Assembly (NCBI GenBank): GCA_021018815.1
Contig: JAITYX010000004.1
Span: forward strand, 9,805,501-9,869,500
DNA: 64,000 bases
Direction: 5' to 3'
DNA from: Talinum fruticosum
Lineage: Eukaryota > Streptophyta > Magnoliopsida > Caryophyllales > Talinaceae
Below, one piece after another: positions 21,799 through 33,899 of this stretch (position 1 is its first letter; each line of letters starts with the position of its first letter). A program made the position numbers and the translations under genes. The notes beneath the pieces were generated by a model. It was not told where the DNA came from. It worked only from the letters and a program-made list of their open reading frames with translations, and searched no databases.

Positions 21799-23538
21799 CT
21801 TATCTCTAGGGTTCATCATTGAAATGTCACCTAAGTCATTCACAAATCTTATCAATCTAGAGTTTTTAAATCTGGATGAATGCATGTAGTTGCAGCAATT
21901 GCTAAATGATTTCAACAAGCTGATTAAACGTAGAACCTTGCATGTATGTTCTGCAATTCGTAAAGAGGGACGAGGGTTACGTCATATGTCGTTAGGCATG
22001 GACAAGTTGTTTTCTCTAAGAAAGCTAAACAAATTTGTATTGGGCGAGAGAAAGTCAAGTCTAAAGCAAGATGGTGGTAGGCTGGTGCTTGAAAGCATTG
22101 GAGCTCTAATCAGCCTCAAGGGCCATCTCCAAATTTAAGCACGTTAAGGAAAACGATGAGGAAGGGGAATATTTGTGCAATTTGCTACATCTCAGTTCTA
22201 TTTCCATAAAATGTGTTGATGATAATAGAAGGAACTCCAAAGGAGACCATAATCAAGGAGTGCATTACGCTGAAGACTTGCTAGAAGATCTGCGACCGCA
22301 TAGTAATATCAGAGAGCTAAAGATTTCGGGTATGTCGGGGTTAGAATTCCGAGTTAGGCAAGAGCAGATAAATTGGCGACCTTTCTCCCAAATCTTGTTA
22401 AGATTTTCATTAGCAAATGTAGTAATTTGCAAGAGTTTCCGTGGTTGGGTAAACTGCTTTCCTTGAAGACCCTGGAGCTGTGTGGTTTGGATGATTTGGA
22501 GTACATGGAAGATACAACATCAAATGCAACAAGGGCTGTGGAAAACATAGAATCATCAATCTTCTTTCCCTTTCTTCAACTACTCCACTTGATAGGGCTG
22601 CCAGAATTGAAAGGTTGGTGGAAAGAATCATCTATGGGAGATGATGAGACGGTGAATACCAACGAGCAAACATCAGGTGGTCATCCATTGCCGTGGTTTC
22701 CCTGTCTTTCTCAATTGACCATATGGTACTGTCCGGAACTAACAAGTAGTCCTTTATGTTCTACGGTGGAAACTCTGGATTTGGGGGATTTTAATGAAAA
22801 TATTGAGATAATGAAAGAGGAACAAGACCTGTGACAGAGAGAGGAATGTGGTAGCCATCATAATCATACGAAACTTAGCGTTATAAAAACAGACAATGCA
22901 AGATATCTTGTTAATTCCCTGCTTATGGTGGCGTTTCAGTGCCTTACAAAGATGAAAATAGAACGTGATCCCAAGGTGGAGATTCTGCTAGAAGTCAAAG
23001 AAGTGTTCCGCAACTGCTCGTCTTCCTTGCTATCACTACAGATTCAATGGTGCTATAAATTGAGGAGTGTTTCAGGAGGTATGGACTATCTGACTGCCTT
23101 GGAGTCACTAAAATTATATTCGCTCCCGGAATTGAGATTCAATGAAAGTAAAAAAGAGGAAGAGGAGGGTACCGGTATGCCATGGAAATGTCTTGCTAAA
23201 CTTCTCTGTTCCTTGATATTAGTTGAGCTCAAGAATGTGTATGATTTTCCAAAGGGGATGCGCTACTTAACATCCCTTCAATCACTCAAGATTACCACTG
23301 TTCCACTGAAAAATGTACCATAGTGGATAGGATGCCTACCTTCTCTCCATTCCCTGGAATTAGAAATTGCAAACTGGAATCACTGCCGGAAGCTTTGCAG
23401 AATCTAACCTCCCTCAAGCGACTTGACTTATATGATTGTACCCAGATCCTCAACGAAAGATGCAAAGAGAATAATGGGGAGCACTGGCCAAGAATCCAGC
23501 ATATCTACCATATCAGTAATCAATTTCCTAAGTATTGA
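21799..23538 (+). pseudogene. CNL pseudogene, part 3: LRR region to the C-terminus
   Basis: It resumes at MSPKSFTNLINLEFLNLDE, the continuation of the LRR cut at 17934. Further LRRs follow with many frameshifts and stops (after EEQDL near 22834; NVP*WIG near 23323). Recognisable repeats include LPNLVKIFISKCSNLQEFP, LLSLKTLELCGLDDLEYME, FPCLSQLTIWYCPELT and LTSLQSLKITTVPLKNVP. The end QILNERCKENNGEHWPRIQHI is shared with the 13-kb remnant. The damage is too extensive to be sequencing error alone. Confidence 0.88.
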
Positions 23539-26439
23539 ATCTTGAGTAGATTCGTCTACTTTCCCCATTCGGATTATGCCTATTCTGATCAAACGTAACA
23601 TCCCTAAAAAGTCACTAACCCTCCTCCCCCTTCTCTTCCCTCTACATGTGTTTTTCTTTTGAATTGTTTTGGGGTCATTTTTTAGTTTATGATTTGGGAA
23701 AAAATAGCATACTATTGCAGAACCTTCTAGAATGTATTTACAGTGTTTCTGTTGTCATATGACCAAATGGTGTATAGAAGTACCCTTTTGATGGCCACTT
23801 TTAATTTCACCAGATGAAACTTTATGAATGAATGTTATAAATTGAACTAGACAATCCATTAAAGACAACAAGTTTGCAACAAAATGTTGGAGTATCCATA
23901 TTAGTTGAAGTCTCCACCTCAGTAATTTGAAGGCATCGAACTAGCTCGCACACTGGATCAAATATATCAATTACCAAGCCATTAGAATTTTTATGCCTTT
24001 AACAAGCTTCCTTTCTTGATTAATTTCCTTCACTTGACTTCCTTTCTTGATTCCATTTGTTTCAACCTTTTTTTTAACTTTCATAAACAAAAGAAATGAA
24101 GGCCAAACCTAGAAAAGAGTGGCTTAACAAGCTTTATTTTGTTACATTGCCGCCATAGTTGCATAACGCATTCGAATGTAAGACCTGATCTTGAAAGCTA
24201 TTGGTGTGTCCATTTTATTATCCCAATTCAATAGAACTTCACTTGGATAGGCTGCTTGTCATCCCTGGTTTCTGATTTATATTGTGGTTGCCAGTCTATA
24301 ACATCATTGATTCAAAGTATAAGTTTGAGTCTCTGGTTCTGCAGTATGCTGGAATTGGCTTCTTCTATCATCTCTATGTATTATAATGATAAACAGAGCT
24401 CCTCCACCCACCCACACACACACACCCAAAAACAGGAAAAAAAGAAAAAAAAAAAGGAAGAAACACCCCGAAAAGTGTCAATGGTCTCAGGGAATTTTAC
24501 TCTGCTTAAAAGACTTTGAGTGATGTAAGGGAAGTTTGAAGTCTTGGAAGTTTGAACTAAGATCGTTTTTGCTTGCATATTATTCATGTTTTGCTTGATA
24601 TATGCGGTGTTTACCATTTACAAAAAAGAGAAGAAAAGAAAACCCAGTATTGTTAGCCAACCTTTATTTGTTAACCAGCATAGAACTTAATTTTGTGCAC
24701 TCCTTATTACAGTAAACTTGGATTCGCACTTGTCTGAAGGCTTATTATCATGCATCAATTGAACTTCGCTTAAATGATATTCCTGTACCTGAACTGCAAT
24801 ATCCAATGCAAATTGAATGCAAACCAGAATAGCGTTGCACATATAGTAGAACTGTGTCCATCATTAGAAGCAACCATTTCTCTCCAAAGCCTCCTGGCAT
24901 AAATAAGTGACAGAAACATCTCCACCATGTTTCAGACCAAGTCTCCTGTTACTCTCAAATAATTCCTCATCATATCCTAGAATATATATGGTTATAAACT
25001 ACTCATCGCTGCTAGGAATCTCCTAATCAAATCTCCTGTTATTAGTCAATTTCTATAATGCCAGGAATAGCTAGTTAATGAAGGAAAAATATTGGTTCTC
25101 ATTTAATTTTCTTCCTTCAATTAGGAATCTCCTAATCAAATTTCACAAGCCCTCTAAACTGGTATTCGCAAAGTGTACTGTAATATCGTCCGTCACTTGT
25201 ATATTTGTTTGTCTTCTCATTTAATTCTCGAAACCAAAAATTAAAATGCAGGCTAGTATGTTAGTAATTATGCATGACTATTGTTGAGCTACAACATGAT
25301 AAATGGATCATACAGGCTAAATTTTTTAGGAAAAAGACTGCTGGTTTGGACGGGTATGCTCCTGACATGACAGCTGTTATTGGCTGAGTGTACATGTGAT
25401 AGTGACAGTCACTTGTAAGTTAGTGTGATCTATTTTCTGTCTCCAAATTTGCAGTACCCAGTTTTTCATGTAGCTTGCATATATTCTTTTAGCAATGAAG
25501 ATTTTTTTAATCATTATACAGGCTTTGGTGCATTATATAATACATCGCAGTTGGAGTATGCCCGAGAACTAGATTATAGCATCTCCACAGTGTTTCTAGG
25601 CAAAGGAATGTTGTTTTGAATGGCTACCCTTCTATGACATGAAAAGCTATCATCAGATTGCAGGACTTGATGGATAAATATCTCCAGAAACAGGTAAATT
25701 TACAATCCAATTTTGCAGTTTTTCTTCCCTTTTGGACTTGACTCTTGCACATGATTGTCATCACAGTTCCTTCATTTGATTTTTGATGCGCAGGGAACTG
25801 GACTGTCTCCAAGATGGGTCATTTTTCTGCTCTATATAGTGGTACATTGCCTTACAATCTTGTGGGTTCTTCAGAATCCAGACTTTGAATGACATTGTAT
25901 GTCGAATGATTCATACTCAAGGTTGTCTTATGGCTTGCAGTTTCACCCTTAAAGTTGAGGACACTGGACTTAAATTTGTAATCTCATTATATAATAGTGG
26001 GCGTATTTTTGGACTTATGGTCCTATGATTTTTCCCTTCGTTTTGAAGAGTTTTTTTTAGTAAAAATTTGTGTTGCCATGAATTGTATTTTTCATAATAT
26101 TAGTACTCATCTTAAATTACACCAAAAAGAAAAATGATTTTCTTCTGTTAAACCAATCCACCTCTTTCCAACACCTAGCTTATTGTGATCTGTTATCAAC
26201 AAACATTTCTCAAGGCTCTCCAAATTTTATCATTAGTAATTCACACTACATGTAAAATCATTTTTTATTTTTTAAATGATCAAATTAAAGTCTGCATATT
26301 AGCCGACCCCGGTTGACAAACATGCAGAACTTGACGATGGAATTCTCTTAATTTAAAAGCTAATGGTAAATATATCATTGACCAGCTAAATATAAGGTAA
26401 GTCATACAATGGTAATGAGCCAAACTCACACTAACATAA
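23539..26439 (+). other. NLR 3' flank, copy 2 (non-coding)
   Basis: No gene is supported. The first part matches the flank of the 13-kb remnant. The part at 24900-26030 matches 43550-44480 downstream of the second complete CNL (GACTTGACTCTTG, ACATGATTGTC; then GGGAACTGGACTGTCT against GGGGAATTGGACCGTCT). Several matched blocks end at AG-like acceptors after pyrimidine runs, so spliced non-coding 3' transcripts are possible but unproven. Confidence 0.5.
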
Positions 26440-26869
26440 GAAAGTAAACACGTAAGTCACTATATTAATCTTAGAGTAGACACCTAGAGTAAAAAAGTTA
26501 ATAAATATATTACCTTTGTATCTCTTTTTATACCAAAAAGAAAGAAAGGTAGATTCTAAGTTGTCAACAATATATATGTTTCATTTCCCTTTCTTAATGA
26601 ATACTGTAAGAAAAGTCATGTTATAATCATGTCTAATTATCACCCACAAAAAAAAGTGGGGTATGACCTTTTGACAGTATCATCGACAATAACCACAACC
26701 ATAATTCACTTGTAAGTATGAAGATATTTTCATGTCCTCCCCAAAGACTTGAATATTATGTTGATTGAGTGGATGATATAGTTTTCTGATGCTCATCACA
26801 CCAGAACAACTAAACTCTTTGTTGTCTTTCTCTTGTTGATATTTAACTTAGCTTCTATCTGAATCACAA
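26440..26869 (+). promoter_or_regulatory. Upstream region of the first nearly complete CNL
   Basis: The region is conserved with 15840-16150 and, in its last 120 bases, with 36440-36550 (CAGAACAACTAAACTCTTTG, GCTTCTATCTGAATCACAA just before the ATG). A TTTTTATACC stretch near 26525 is a weak TATA candidate. W-box core TTGAC words occur near 26313, 26381 and 26669. None of this is tested function. Confidence 0.4.
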
Positions 26870-29800
26870 ATGGAAGCAGTCGGCTTAACCCTCTCTGTTG
26901 CCCAGACACTTTTTGCTGCTTTGCAATGTAAGCAGCTCAAAGACTTTTTCTCCCAATGGAACCACAAATCCGAACTTGAGAGTCTCGAGAGCACTGTCAA
27001 AGCTATACAGGCTGTGTTGTGTTATGTGGACAAGAAGCAAGCACAAGGGGGATACGAGCTCAACTCTATGGAGTTGAACTTCATTCATAAGCTCAAGGAT
27101 GCTGTTTATGATGCTGATGATTTGCTCGATGAGTTTACAACTCTAGCAGCTCAACAACAGCAGCTTCAAAATCATAAAAAGGTACTCCGCTTATTTTCTA
27201 GTTTGAAAAAGTTTCGTGGTACTCGTAATATGTCCAAAGAGATTAAGAACATCAGGAAGACACTAGAGGGAATCGCCAGTGATGCTCATAAATATTGCTT
27301 CAAAGTTGACTACCAACCTATTAGGAAGAGGAGAGACGAGACATGTTCTATTCTGTATGAGAAGGATATTATCGGCAGAGAAGATGACAAGAGGAGGATC
27401 ATAGACATGTTGTTAGATTCTAACGTTCAAGGGGATATTGATGTCCTCACTATTGTAGGAGTGGGAGGGCTTGGAAAGACAACTCTTGCCCAACTTGTTT
27501 TCAATGACCCTAAGATCGAAACGGAATTCGCCGATCATAAATTTTGGGTTTGTGTCTCTGATGAAGGTGGAAGGTCATTTAGTGCCAGGGAAATTCTTGC
27601 TAGTATTCTCAAATCAGCAAACAAACGTATTGATAATAACCTTGAATTGGAACATATAGTTCAAGAACTCAGAAACGTACTAGATAAGAATAAATTCTTG
27701 CTTGTGCTCGATGATATATGGACTGAGAATCGTAATGAGTGGCTTAAGCTGGAGAAAATTTTACTTGGATTAGCTCCGAGGGGAAGCAAGGTCATTGTGA
27801 CCACACGATCCAAAGGCACAACCATTGCTGTAGGAAGCAGCTACAATTGTGAGCTACAAGGTTTATCGGATGAGAATTCATGGTGTTTGTTTAAAATGGC
27901 AGTTGGTTGGAAAGAAGAAAACCACCATGAGTTCGTCAAGATGGGAGAAGATATTGTCAAAAAATGTGCTAATGTTCCACTTGCTATAAAAGTGGTAGGA
28001 AGCCTTCTTTATGGTCAAGATATAAGTACATGGAAATTCTTTCACCAAAGTAGATTATTTGAAATAAAAGAAGATGATAGTCAAAAAGATGACAATGAGA
28101 TTATGCAAATATTAAAGTTTAGCTACTATCATCTTTCCCTCCCGCTGAAGAATTGCTTCGTCTACTGTGCATTGTTTCCTAAAGATTTTAGAATCCTAAA
28201 GGAGAAGTTAATTAGCCTATGGATGGCACAAGGCTATGTCAAGGATGAAGGTAAAAACCCTGAAGATGTAGCTGAGAATTATTTCAAGATTTTGGTGCAT
28301 AGATGTTTTTTCCAAAATGTCGAAGAGGATGGGTGGGGAGACTGTCATTTCAGATTCACGATTTGATGTATGACATTGCTCAACAAGTTGCAGGAAATGT
28401 AATTTCTGTAGCAAATTCTGCCACAAGCATGCTAGATGAAAATATCCGTCATGTCTTTGACCAAGCTGCTAATAGTCGTACACAAAGCTTTGCCACAGGA
28501 ACTAATATTCGTTCGTACATTCAAGATTATGATGAATGTGAACATGATCGGGTACGTTGTTCTCAATTACCTATGAGTATAACACTAGCAAATTGGAGGA
28601 GAATACGGGCATTGGACTTGGGTTATATGGATTTACAAATTTTGCCGGATGCAATAGGTGAATTGCTGCATCTAAGGTATCTTAGCCTCTTCGCCAATAC
28701 TCAATTGAGAATCTTACCCAAAACATTCACACAACTAATCAATATGCAGACTTTAAATCTATGTCGTTGTGTGAGTTTGAAAGAGTTGCCAAAAGATTTC
28801 AACAAACTTGTTAAGCTTAGAGCCTTAGAGGTAACTGTAAATGATGGTCTTTGGAGTGTTTTAAGTTATATGCCAATAGGGATGAAGCAGTTGACTAGTC
28901 TTAGTAGGCTGGATGGATTCATAGTGGCGGACAGAAAGTCAAGTTTGGAGGGAGATGCTGGGGGCTGCAAGATCTAAGAGGTTTGACAAGCCTGAGGGGC
29001 TCTCTCCAGATCTGGATTAGTCAGAAATATGAGCACGTGGTGGAAAATGGTATCAGAGGAGGATACTTGAGAGATTTGAAACATCTCAGTGTGTTGTGGA
29101 TAAAGTTTCATCAGGACATGGATAACGATTTGGGAACAGTGCGTTTCAATGAAGCTTTGTTGGAAGACCTTCAGCCGCATCAGAACCTTAAAGAGTTCAT
29201 AGTTTCATACCCTGGTGTGAAAATTCCAAGGTGGGCAAAACAACATAATTTCGCAAATAATCTTCCAAATCTTGTACGTGTTGAATTTAGCTTTTGTTGT
29301 GGGTTGCAAAGTTTGCCATGGATGGGGACTCTGCCTTCTCTGAAATCACTTAGAGTTTGGCAATTAATGAATTTGGAGTACATGGAAGATAGAACGAGCA
29401 ACAGTGATAACATAGGTGGCTACGGAGCAGAAACGGAACAAGAATCATTATTCTTTCCCTCCCTTGAATATCTCGAATTAATTTACCTGCCAAAGTTGAA
29501 AGCATGGTGGACAGGCTTGTCTACATCCATGTCAGGCTCTGAATTGGGGATGGGAGATGATGAGAGCTTAAATAGCAATATCAGATTGCAAACTACGAGT
29601 TCTCATCCATTGCCATCATTTCCCCGACTTTCTCAATTGCTCATAGACAAATGCCCCAGCTTGACCGTTATGCCTCTATGTCCTATGGTGGAAGCTCTGA
29701 CATTGAACGATTTCAATGAAAGACTAAAAATAATGACAAAGAAGGACGTGTGTGGTGGCGATGATTTTGGAGATTCAAGTCATGAGCCCAAGATCAGAGA

Positions 29801-29876
29801 GATAACAATAAACTTCGAGAGGTTTTCAAATCTCAACCTAAGGGAAACATGTTTGACATCTCTCATCCTTGACTGA
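26870..29876 (+). CDS. CNL-type disease resistance protein (RGA-like), frame broken by two single-base losses, 3' end truncated
   Basis: A single-exon NLR, an intracellular immune receptor that binds ADP/ATP and triggers cell death on effector detection. The first frame gives 498 residues: coiled-coil with the EDVID-like KDAVYDADDLLDE (76-88), P-loop GVGGLGKT (197-204), kinase-2 LLVLDDIW (277-284), RNBS-B VIVTTR (308-313), GLPL as NVPLAIK (368-374) and RNBS-D CFVYCALFPKDF (429-440). A missing base at about 28330-28340 moves the frame; the MHD region IHDLMYDIAQQV and the LRRs continue in the next. A G-run at 28960-28964 (5 G; the sister gene has 6) shifts it again, and LRRs run to 29876. The last LRRs and the C-terminal block of its relatives are absent and LTR B begins 126 bases later. 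The 3' end was therefore lost, probably in the rearrangement that placed the LTR. Apart from the two one-base losses the reading is clean. Confidence 0.9.
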
Positions 29877-30835
29877 AGCATCAAAGCATAGTAAAAGGTG
29901 ATAATTTGCGACTTCCACTCTCAATTGTTGTTTCACAATATAGCCTTTCACAATGAGATTTGCGCAACCTTATATAGCCTTCTCAGAGTATATATATGTG
30001 TCTGTGATGTCTGAATTAAAAGGAAAAAATTGATTTATATATATGACTTACTCACTAGATAACTTAGCTTACTGATTGGTCATAAAATTCGTATATTGTA
30101 TTAGTTAGTTTACATATATGTATTTATTCACAAATTTATTAATTGACGATCAATTTAGTTGGAAATAATATTTAGAGTAAGTTTAGAAAATATTTATTTG
30201 GCTTGAATTTGCTTGGATTAAATAAATCTCAAAGCATGATTAACAATATAAGTTCTAAACATCCAAAACCTACTTCTTCCTTCCCAAAACCTCAGCATTT
30301 AGGCCAAAAAGTTTGATTGCTTGCTCCATTTTTCTTTGCCTATTACTGCAACCTACATCTTTAGCCTCCTCCTCCAAGTCTCCATACCTCACAATCATTA
30401 CATTAACTCCAAATCTGGTACATAAACCAAATGTAAGACTTAAATCAGGGGTCTTGGCTCATTTTATCTGGAAAGAAAAATTTAGTAGCTCCAAATAGAG
30501 AGAGAGAGAGCTTCAACCTGCCTTATTCCAAGCTACAACCTCCATTATTAACCATCTTTACAAAGAATAGATTCAAAAATAAAGGCAGATGGGTAGAAGG
30601 AAGGTTCAAGAATACAACAAAAAATAAGAACTTAGATTTAATCATACTCATTAACGTGAGTTTCCTTCTCCTCCCCACTATATATTACTTTCCAACCAAA
30701 ATAAATTTCGTAAGTGTACTTGTGGACCGATTTTGAATACTCAAACCTTCATGAAATTGATGCATGCATGTATTTTTGGAGTGTCTCATTGATATAAATA
30801 TGTGAGGAGGATGTTAGAAAGGAAAAATGAGTATA

Positions 30836-30843
30836 ATCATGAT
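30836..30843. other. Empty target site of the MITE found in LTR A
   Basis: A single ATCATGAT, flanked by the same LTR sequence that surrounds the duplicated ATCATGAT at 20100 and 20362. It shows the state before the MITE inserted in LTR A. Confidence 0.85.
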
Positions 30844-31614
30844 CATTATCTACTTGGTTGAACTTCCTTTTTTGTTATAATTTCATGCATGAACATTAAA
30901 GTATACCAACCATATTTAAATTTTTGTGAAATCATGATTGTGTTGAAGTTTGAAATATGTTAGTAAATATACTTGGTGTAATGCTTTTAGGGATGTGTGG
31001 TCGGAAATGTTTGCTCAATTTTGTCCAAATATTGGTTTGAGAATTTGCCTTGTATATATATTTTAATGGGTTTTATTAAGCTAAATATGATACTTATAAG
31101 GTTAGAAATTTTCTAAGACAAACCTCTCATAGATAAAACAGAAAAACAAAAGGAAAAAGAAATTAAAGAATAAAAAAATGGAGTTTGGGAGTCATTGCTA
31201 CCCGCCATGGGTGCCCCCGCATGCTCTGGGGTAGGCCGTGGTGGCTAGCAGTGGCCAAAATGAATAAAAACACGCACCACGGGTGCTCCCACCGGCCGTG
31301 AGATAGTCCGTGGTGGCAACCAGAAGTCCCCACCGCCCATTGGGACGCCCGTGATGACCTCTAGAGCTAAATATTGAACCCCACTGGCCGTAGGGAGGTC
31401 CGTGGTGACCTTCAAAACAATCTTTGACCCTCACAACTCAAAGGCCTTGTGCCAAGATGCTTGTAAGATTTGTATTTTGTGTCGAGAAACGAGTTTAAAC
31501 CTTTAAAATGTGATCTCGGACCTCACCGAGCACTTTAATATATATATATATATATATAGGAATGAGAGAGATAATAACCATAATACAAATTAAGAAGTTT
31601 ATTCCTTGGACTTG

Positions 31615-32575
31615 AATACGTTAACGGTACAAAATGTAGGAAGGTGACATGAGATTATATTCTGGCCTACGAGTAGCGGCTTTTCACTCCTAGATAATGA
31701 GTCTTTCCGGGTAGTAAACTTGAGTATACACGTGAGTGGTAGCGAATCTCAATACCATGGAATGTTGGGTCGGCTCACGGGTGTTAAAATACAAAATCTA
31801 GAAAGGTGACTTATTCCAGTCTAAGGGCAACGGCTTTCACTCCTAAATTACGAGTGCTCATGGATAGGAAACTTGAATATACGTGTGAGTGGTTCCGAAT
31901 TCCTTGACCATGGAATGTGGGGTCGGTTCACAGCCGCTGAAATACAAAAACTAGGAAAGTGACATATTCCTGCCTAAGGGTAGCAGCTTTTACTCCTAGA
32001 TCATGAGTACTTACGAGTAGTGATAAGCTTGTATATATACGTAAGTGGTTCCGAATCCTTGTATCGTGGTACGTTGGGTCGGTCATAGGTGTCAAAATAT
32101 AAAATTGAGGAAGGTGACTTATTTCGGCCTACGGGCAGCGACTTTCAATTGTAGATCATAAATCCTTTCGGGTAGTAAACTTGTGTATACGCATGAGTGG
32201 TTCCGAATCCCTATATTGTGGTACGTTGGGTCAACTCATAGGTATCAAAATACAAAATCCAGGAAGATGATTTATTCCGACGTGAGGGCAGCGACTTCAC
32301 TCCTAGATAAAGAGTCCTCCCAACAGATAGGAAACTTGAGTATACGCGTAAGTAGTTCCAAATCCCTTTATCGTGGTACATTGGGTCGACTCACAGATAT
32401 CGAAATACAAAATCTAGGAATGTGACTTATTCCAACCTAAGGGCAGGGGCTTTCACTCCTAGGTAAAAAGTCCTCCCACAATAGAAAACTTGTGCACACA
32501 CGTAAGTGGTTTTGAATCCAAGTAATGTGGTACATTGGGTCGGCACATAGGTATCAGTTGAGTACCAAGGAACTA
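31615..32575 (-). repeat. About 153-bp tandem repeat, about 6 units, inside LTR B
   Basis: The word GGGTC(G/A) that opens each unit recurs at 31767, 31920, 32076, 32228, 32393 and 32537, with spacings of 153, 156, 152, 165 and 144. Units match the repeat of LTR A in reverse orientation. Confidence 0.85.
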
Positions 32576-33332
32576 GTTCTTGCCCAAAGAAATTAAAGAT
32601 CGTAAAGTTAATCTAATTTCCAAGTTGAGATATGATTTGGTCACATTGGTGAAGAAAATGTGAATTACTTGAGATTTAATACATTATGTTTTTCTCATTC
32701 AATTAAGATTGGTTTATGGTAAGATTACGTTATGATATTACTCAATTGCTAATCTCATTATTATTAACTTACTTATGATTGTTATTATGCATGTGTAAAG
32801 TTATTCTGATTTTTGGGAGACGAAGGACTCCCATTGAATAGTGGTTGCTCATTCCCCTACTTTTACATCTTTTCAGATCAAGAGCAAGCGTAATATTTTT
32901 GGCAAACTTTACCATTTTGGAAGCCGTTTGGATTTTCTTTTAGCTACAACGATCTTAATATGCATGGGTTATTTATTTGTACCTTTGAATTTGATATGTA
33001 AACCTTATTAAGTGTTTTAGCATGTTTTTAACTAGAAGTACATTGACATTTATAGACGTTCTGATTCAGTTTCGATGGCTCACACTAAGACTCCATCATC
33101 ATTGTACTCTATTTTATATTGTAAGATTGTGTGAACCCAACAGTCTAATTTTTGAAACCATGTGGGCTCAAGACTCGTCGTAACTTCTCTCTCAAAAAAA
33201 GTTTAATTAGTCGACTTCCAATAGTTTTAAAAACATATTACATTTACCAAGTCGTTCCCTGAATTAGCCTTAACGATCCTCGAGAAGGGTACTAATGATG
33301 TGACCTCTCTAACAAAGGGTCGAGGAATTACA

Positions 33333-33899
33333 ATTGGAAATGCTATAAAATAGTCTAAATGTGAAGAAATGCTTGTTACAAACCATTTTACATTCAATTA
33401 ACAATTCCATTATGCAAACAACCAGCATGAAAGTATTTTAATAGAAGTACTTAAAAGTGAGAGATAATATCACCCATTAAAAAATAATATGGACAAACTC
33501 TCACAAATAAAAAGAGAGCATTTATTAAATTTGATTGGAAATATATAGAGATAAATAAATTTAAAAATATCTCATCTTAGTTTATAATTGATCCATATTT
33601 ACAGAGTTGTCCAATATAATGCATCCAATTTTACAACCAAAGATTTTTCTACCATAGCAATTGGGTCCCTCTAACCAAAGTCTTTTCATATAGTGTTAAA
33701 TCTTCACATCGAATGATCTCTTTTTTGCTCCAAGAAGCCCAATATAGCTGACCTCCTTCATGTCCTTTATCATTATCTCGCGTCCTTTTCTCCACCTACA
33801 TGGACATTTCATTAAAGCAAAAATTTATTTATTTATAATTATAGATTTGGATGAACCACGAAGATGATACAATATAATGAAAGAGAGAAAATCAAACAT
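33333..33899. other. Intergenic, no feature seen
   Basis: AT-rich sequence without a supported gene or repeat. It does not continue the LRR sequence interrupted before LTR B. Confidence 0.5.

Larger units (their letters stand above)
30003..33332 (-). mobile_element. Solo LTR 'B', 3.33 kb, inverted copy of LTR A
   Basis: The whole segment matches the reverse complement of 17935-21798: 30003-30200 matches the A end at 21798, and 33240-33332 matches the A start (CCCTTCTCGAGGATC, TTGTTAGAGACGTCAC). The ends are TGTGATGTCTGAATT and GGAATTACA. The flanks GTGTC and ATTGG do not match, so no target duplication is left, consistent with a rearranged insertion at the truncated 3' end of the CNL. It contains about six 153-bp repeats, a GC-rich stretch at 31195-31420 and (AT)n at about 31540-31558. 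Confidence 0.8.
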
